Below, piece after piece: positions 49,352-52,611 of a stretch of 52,611 nt of DNA (the first letter of the stretch is position 1; each line of letters opens with the position of its first letter). The stretch comes from Gammaproteobacteria bacterium. Lineage in GTDB: Bacteria > Pseudomonadota > Gammaproteobacteria > Pseudomonadales > Pseudohongiellaceae. The position numbers and the translations under genes are program-made. The stretch spans positions 1 through 52,611 of the forward strand of contig BPDI01000019.1 in assembly GCA_019654215.1 (NCBI GenBank), written 5' to 3'. A model generated the notes under the pieces. It saw only the letters and a list, made by a program, of their open reading frames with translations, was not told where the DNA came from and did no database searches.

Positions 49352-50548
49352 ATGCGACGAGTTGTAATTACCGGTATCGGTATCGTGTCTTGTCTGGGAA
49401 ACAACAAGGCCGAAGTTTTAGACTCATTAAAGAATGGACGAAGTGGAATACGCTTTAACGAAGAGTATGCAGAGCTTGGTATGCGCAGTCATGTGAGCGG
49501 ATCAGTACAGCTAGATACTGCTGAACTTATAGATCGAAAGCTATTCCGCTTCATGGGGGATTCTGCCGCCTTTGCCTATATTGCAATGCAGGAAGCAATT
49601 GAAGATGCGGGATTAACAGAAGAGCAGATTTCTAATCTTAGAACCGGCATCGTCGCTGGCTCAGGTGGGGGGTCTCCGCAAGACCAACTTGAATCTAACG
49701 ACATTGCAAGAGAAAAAGGGGTGAAACGAGTTGGGCCTTATCGTGTTCCCAGAACCATGGCCAGTTCCGTTTCTGCATGCCTTGCAACGGCGTTCAAGAT
49801 CAAGGGTATCAATTACTCAATCTCCTCAGCGTGTGCTACCAGTGCTCATTGCATCGGTAACGCAGCTGAACTTATCCAAATGGAAAAACAAGACTTAATT
49901 TTTGCTGGTGGTAGCGAGTCTGAGCACTGGACCCTATCCCATCAGTTTGATGCCATGGGCGCACTCTCATCCAAATACAATGACACACCAGGAAAAGCAT
50001 CCGAGCTTATGATGCAGATCGTGATGGATTCGTTGCTGCGGGAGGTGGTGGCATGTTGGTTGTGAAGCCTCGACACGCACGGGAACGTGGGCAAAAATTT
50101 ATGCTGAAGTGACGGGGTATGGTGCAACCTCGATGGCATGACATGGTCGCCCCGTCTGGGAAGGGGTGCCCGGCAATGCAATCGCGTTCCCAATCTTGAA
50201 GGACCGGTGGACTACATTAATGCTCAGGAACTAGCACCCAGCAGGAGACATTACCGAATTAAAGCAATTCGAGCGTGTTTGCTGACAATATTCCTACAAT
50301 TAATTCTACTAAATCTTAAGTGGACACTCCCTAGGAGCGGCAGGAGTCATGAAGCCACATACAGTTTATTAATGATGGAAAATGATTTTATAGCTGTTTC
50401 CCGCAACTTTGAAAACCTGGACGAAGGGGCTGAAGGATTTCCAATTGCACGGGAGCGCAAGGACAACTTGAAACTTAATCGAATTATGTCGAACAGCTTT
50501 GGTTTCGGCGGGACTAATGCTTGTTTAGTATTCGATCGATACAATCCT
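49352..50548 (+). CDS. fabB: 3-oxoacyl-ACP synthase I (frameshifted in the second half)
   Basis: Elongates unsaturated acyl-ACP. The frame 49352-50020 is clean: [29 protein letters not shown], and the nucleophile in [16 protein letters not shown]. From about 50020 several one-base slips occur. The expected segments survive in alternate frames: GPVDYINA followed by GTST (His lost by one deleted base) near 50205-50240, [10 protein letters not shown] near 50320-50350, and the final [17 protein letters not shown]. Corrected length is about 398 aa versus 406 for E. coli FabB. The survival of motifs across frames argues for sequencing errors in a functional gene. Confidence 0.9.
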
Positions 50549-50607
50549 AGCTCAAAGCATTTTTTGAACTTTCAGGAACAAAACCACTTTAATATTGGTC
50601 GAATAGC

Positions 50608-51115
50608 CATGGGTAAAATACTGACAATCGGCTGCTGTTGCTCTTACTGGGTTTACCCCAGATTTCCCTGGCGCAACTTGATCGCCCAGCAATCACTAGT
50701 TTTACTCAGAAAAACCCAAAGCCCAGCCGGCGCCACTTCCCTGGAACAACCCTTTTCCTTATTTTGTAAGTGAACTTAGCCCTGGAAATATCGCGTAACC
50801 TGGAATCTCGCTCCAGGCCACTATCTGTCCCGGGCATGCGTTCCAATTCAACTTACGCCAAACTGCTGATAGTGCGAGCCTCTTGGTAGATTTTGAGTTG
50901 CCGGAGGAATTCAGAAAACCGATCAATTCTTCGGTCAGATCGTGGCTTATTACAACCAGGTTAGCGTGGACCTGGAGTTAACTACAGTTCCCAGCCCGAT
51001 GCAGAACTTATGATTCAATATCAGGGCTGGCCGATTGGGGTTTCTGTTACCCGCCCCAGCGCTCTCTATTTAAGCTATTGCCTAACCACCTTTACCCCTG
51101 CAACTGCAAGTAAGT
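50608..51115 (+). pseudogene. N-terminal remnant of dsbD (thiol:disulfide interchange protein)
   Basis: The ATG at 50608 gives MGKILTIG and, after a slip, LLLLLLGLPQISLAQLDRP, a signal peptide. Reading across frames then gives LSPGNIAVTWNLAPGHYLS, DFELPE, TDQFFGQIVAYYNQVSVDLE, AELMIQYQG and ADWGFCYPPQRSLFKLLP. This is the periplasmic N-terminal domain of DsbD, including the second active-site Cys (FCYPP). The first Cys is lost at a one-base slip. The eight-helix membrane domain and the C-terminal thioredoxin domain (about 1.3 kb) are missing before aroQ at 51250. The position dsbD-aroQ-accB-accC is the expected gene order. Confidence 0.65.
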
Positions 51116-51249
51116 TTGCAGTGAATTTCTGTTATCTTCTAATAAATTGGTGAATTACCTCTAAATTTCTGCGAAAATGCCGCGAATATTTCAGGCAGAA
51201 ACAAAATGGATTTTTCTTAATCCGTAAAACTCACCTAGGACAAGCCAAA

Positions 51250-51686
51250 ATGGCGAAAATATTGGCCCTGCACGGTCCCAATCTCAATTTATTGGGACAC
51301 CGTGAACCAGATATTTACGGTTCGGGCACGCTCGATGACATTAATCAACGCTGCCAAACTTTGTGCGCCGACGTTGGTCATGAATTCACTGCACTTCAAA
51401 GTAATGCAGAAGAAGATTTTATAAATCGCCTGCATTAGCAAGACCGATGAAACCGAATTTATGGTGGTAAATTTCGGTGGTTTCACCCATACCAGCATCG
51501 CAATTCGCGAGCGATATTGGGAGCTGAAATTCCTTTTATTGAAGTTCATCTGTCAAATTTGTTTACCAGAGAAGAGTATCGTCAACATTCCTTTTTCGCA
51601 GACATTGCTATTGGCTGCATTGTCGGCTTAGGCGCACAAGGATATGAGTTGCATTGCAGGCCGCTTTCAGAAGACTAGAAAATTAA
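51250..51686 (+). CDS. aroQ: 3-dehydroquinate dehydratase, type II (one frameshift)
   Basis: Shikimate pathway dehydratase, dodecameric, cytosolic. The first frame (51250-51435) has [26 protein letters not shown] and [14 protein letters not shown]. After a slip near 51433 it continues [19 protein letters not shown], with the active-site FTHTS segment, then [28 protein letters not shown] and GLGAQGYEL, to a TAA at 51684-51686. Two small slips are needed. Total is about 145 aa, the family length. Upstream of accB as in Pseudomonas-type gene order. Confidence 0.92.
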
Positions 51687-51750
51687 ACTATCGATTTTTA
51701 AAGAGAAAATGGGAAAAAGTCGTATTAACTCTCCGATATTGGAAAGAAAT

Positions 51751-52217
51751 ATGGATATTCGAAAAGTAAAAAAACTCATTGAATTGTTAGAAGCTTCAGA
51801 CGTTGCGGAAATAGAAATTAAAGAAGGCGAGGAAGCTGTTCGTATTAGTCGTGCGTCTACCGTTGTACCTGCTACGATGCAATATCAAGCCGGTCCTGCT
51901 CCAGCCTAGCGCTTGCTCCGGCAGCACCTGCCTCAGCACCAGCAGCTAAAGAAGCAGAATCTGCTGCTCCGTCCAGTGTCACTAAAGGCACTCCAATTCA
52001 ATCACCCATGGTGGGAACGTTTTATCGGCACCCTCTCCATCTTCACCACCGTTTGTTGAAGTTGGCACTCACGTAAAAGTAGGTGATGTGGTTTGTATTG
52101 TTGAAGCAATGAAGATGATGAATCAGATCGAAGTAGATCATGCAGGGGTAGTCGAAGCTATTTTGGTTGAAGACGGCGAGCCCGTTGAATTTGATCAACC
52201 TTTAATACATCGTTTAA
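51751..52217 (+). CDS. accB: Biotin carboxyl carrier protein of acetyl-CoA carboxylase (frameshifted)
   Basis: Carries biotin between the carboxylase and transferase parts. The ATG at 51751 gives [20 protein letters not shown], the standard start. A slip near 51908 leads into an Ala/Pro-rich linker. The biotinyl domain follows: [16 protein letters not shown] segment near 52000, [20 protein letters not shown] across another slip, then the biotin-Lys motif [20 protein letters not shown], and EFDQPL to a TAA (52215-52217). About 155 aa after correction. It is 64 bp after aroQ and 30 bp before accC. Confidence 0.92.
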
Positions 52218-52247
52218 CATTGTATACCCTTTCAGGGGGCTGCCTGT

Positions 52248-52611
52248 ATGCTTGAAAAGTTCTTATAGCGAATCGTGGAGAAATTGCACTTCGCATTCTT
52301 CGCGCTTGCAAAGAGCTCGGAATTAAAACCGTAGCTGTTCATTCCGTTGCCGACAAAGATTTAATGCATGTGCGACTCTCCGATGAATCGGTATGTATTG
52401 GCGCACCGAGCCCAACTGATAGCTATTTGAACATTCCTTCGATTATTAGCGCCATGGAAGTGACACACTCCGATGCTGTTCATCCAGGCTATGGCTTTCT
52501 TTCTGAGAATGCAGATTTCGCGGAACAGGTAAAAAAAGCGGATTTATTTTATTGGTCCTACTGCTGAGACTATTCGCATGATGGGAGACAAAATTTCTGC
52601 CATTGAGGTTA
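52248..52611 (+). CDS. accC: Biotin carboxylase of acetyl-CoA carboxylase (5' part, cut by window end)
   Basis: ATP-dependent carboxylation of biotin on AccB. ATG 52248 gives MLEK, and after a slip in a short A-run [20 protein letters not shown], then [31 protein letters not shown] and [17 protein letters not shown]. After a second slip comes a [19 protein letters not shown] segment. Only about 120 of about 450 residues lie in the window. Follows accB in the standard operon. Confidence 0.93.

Overview
The window looks like chromosomal DNA of a marine-type gammaproteobacterium. Support comes from the divergent ybbA-ybbP/tesA pair, the fabA-fabB pair of the anaerobic unsaturated fatty acid route, the dsbD-aroQ-accB-accC order known from Pseudomonas-like genomes, a long-form PurC, and many secreted hydrolases and fatty-acid/CoA enzymes. 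I cannot name a genus. Single-base indels break many housekeeping genes (tesA, purC, pgi, fabB, aroQ, accB, accC and others). Conserved motifs usually continue in the next frame, so most breaks look like sequencing or assembly errors rather than pseudogenes. The stretch of about 17.04-19.56 kb is much worse, with real coding sequence smeared into homopolymer runs.

Layout. 1-10.3 kb is housekeeping: YbbAP exporter, TesA, an MFS carrier, a tight bcp-esterase-pdxJ operon, a small membrane protein, a CobB-type sirtuin and a large YyaL/DUF255 protein. 10.7-28.3 kb is an accessory catabolic region: a Tat-exported linalool dehydratase/isomerase-family protein, a secreted methyltransferase-like protein, a DUF5916 outer-membrane protein, a secreted beta-propeller, a 2-hydroxychromene-2-carboxylate isomerase-like gene and a LinB-type haloalkane dehalogenase (both in the damaged stretch), an acyl-CoA ligase, a formylglycine-generating enzyme, acyl-CoA dehydrogenase, thiolase, a type-II 3-hydroxyacyl-CoA dehydrogenase and an alpha-methylacyl-CoA racemase. 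Together these suggest uptake, activation and beta-oxidation of methyl-branched (terpenoid-like) substrates; this is inference.

28.4-37.5 kb holds small secreted proteins, an AGCS amino-acid symporter, an S9 peptidase, PurC, a PPC-domain protein, and a CoA-transferase/glutathione-transferase pair. 37.7-40.2 kb is the most unusual unit: a 31-codon leader ORF that overlaps, and may control by a Shine-Dalgarno-sequestering hairpin, a Tat-exported thiamine-diphosphate enzyme, followed 10 bp later by a secreted mono-haem cytochrome c. This could be a periplasmic TPP-dependent oxidase or dehydrogenase feeding electrons to cytochrome c.

40.4-52.6 kb returns to housekeeping: tRNA-Thr(TGT), a fatty acid hydroxylase, Pgi, GNAT, PhzF, the sugar-nucleotide genes manC and phosphomannomutase with a collapsed galU relic between them, fabA-fabB, a truncated dsbD, aroQ, accB and the start of accC.
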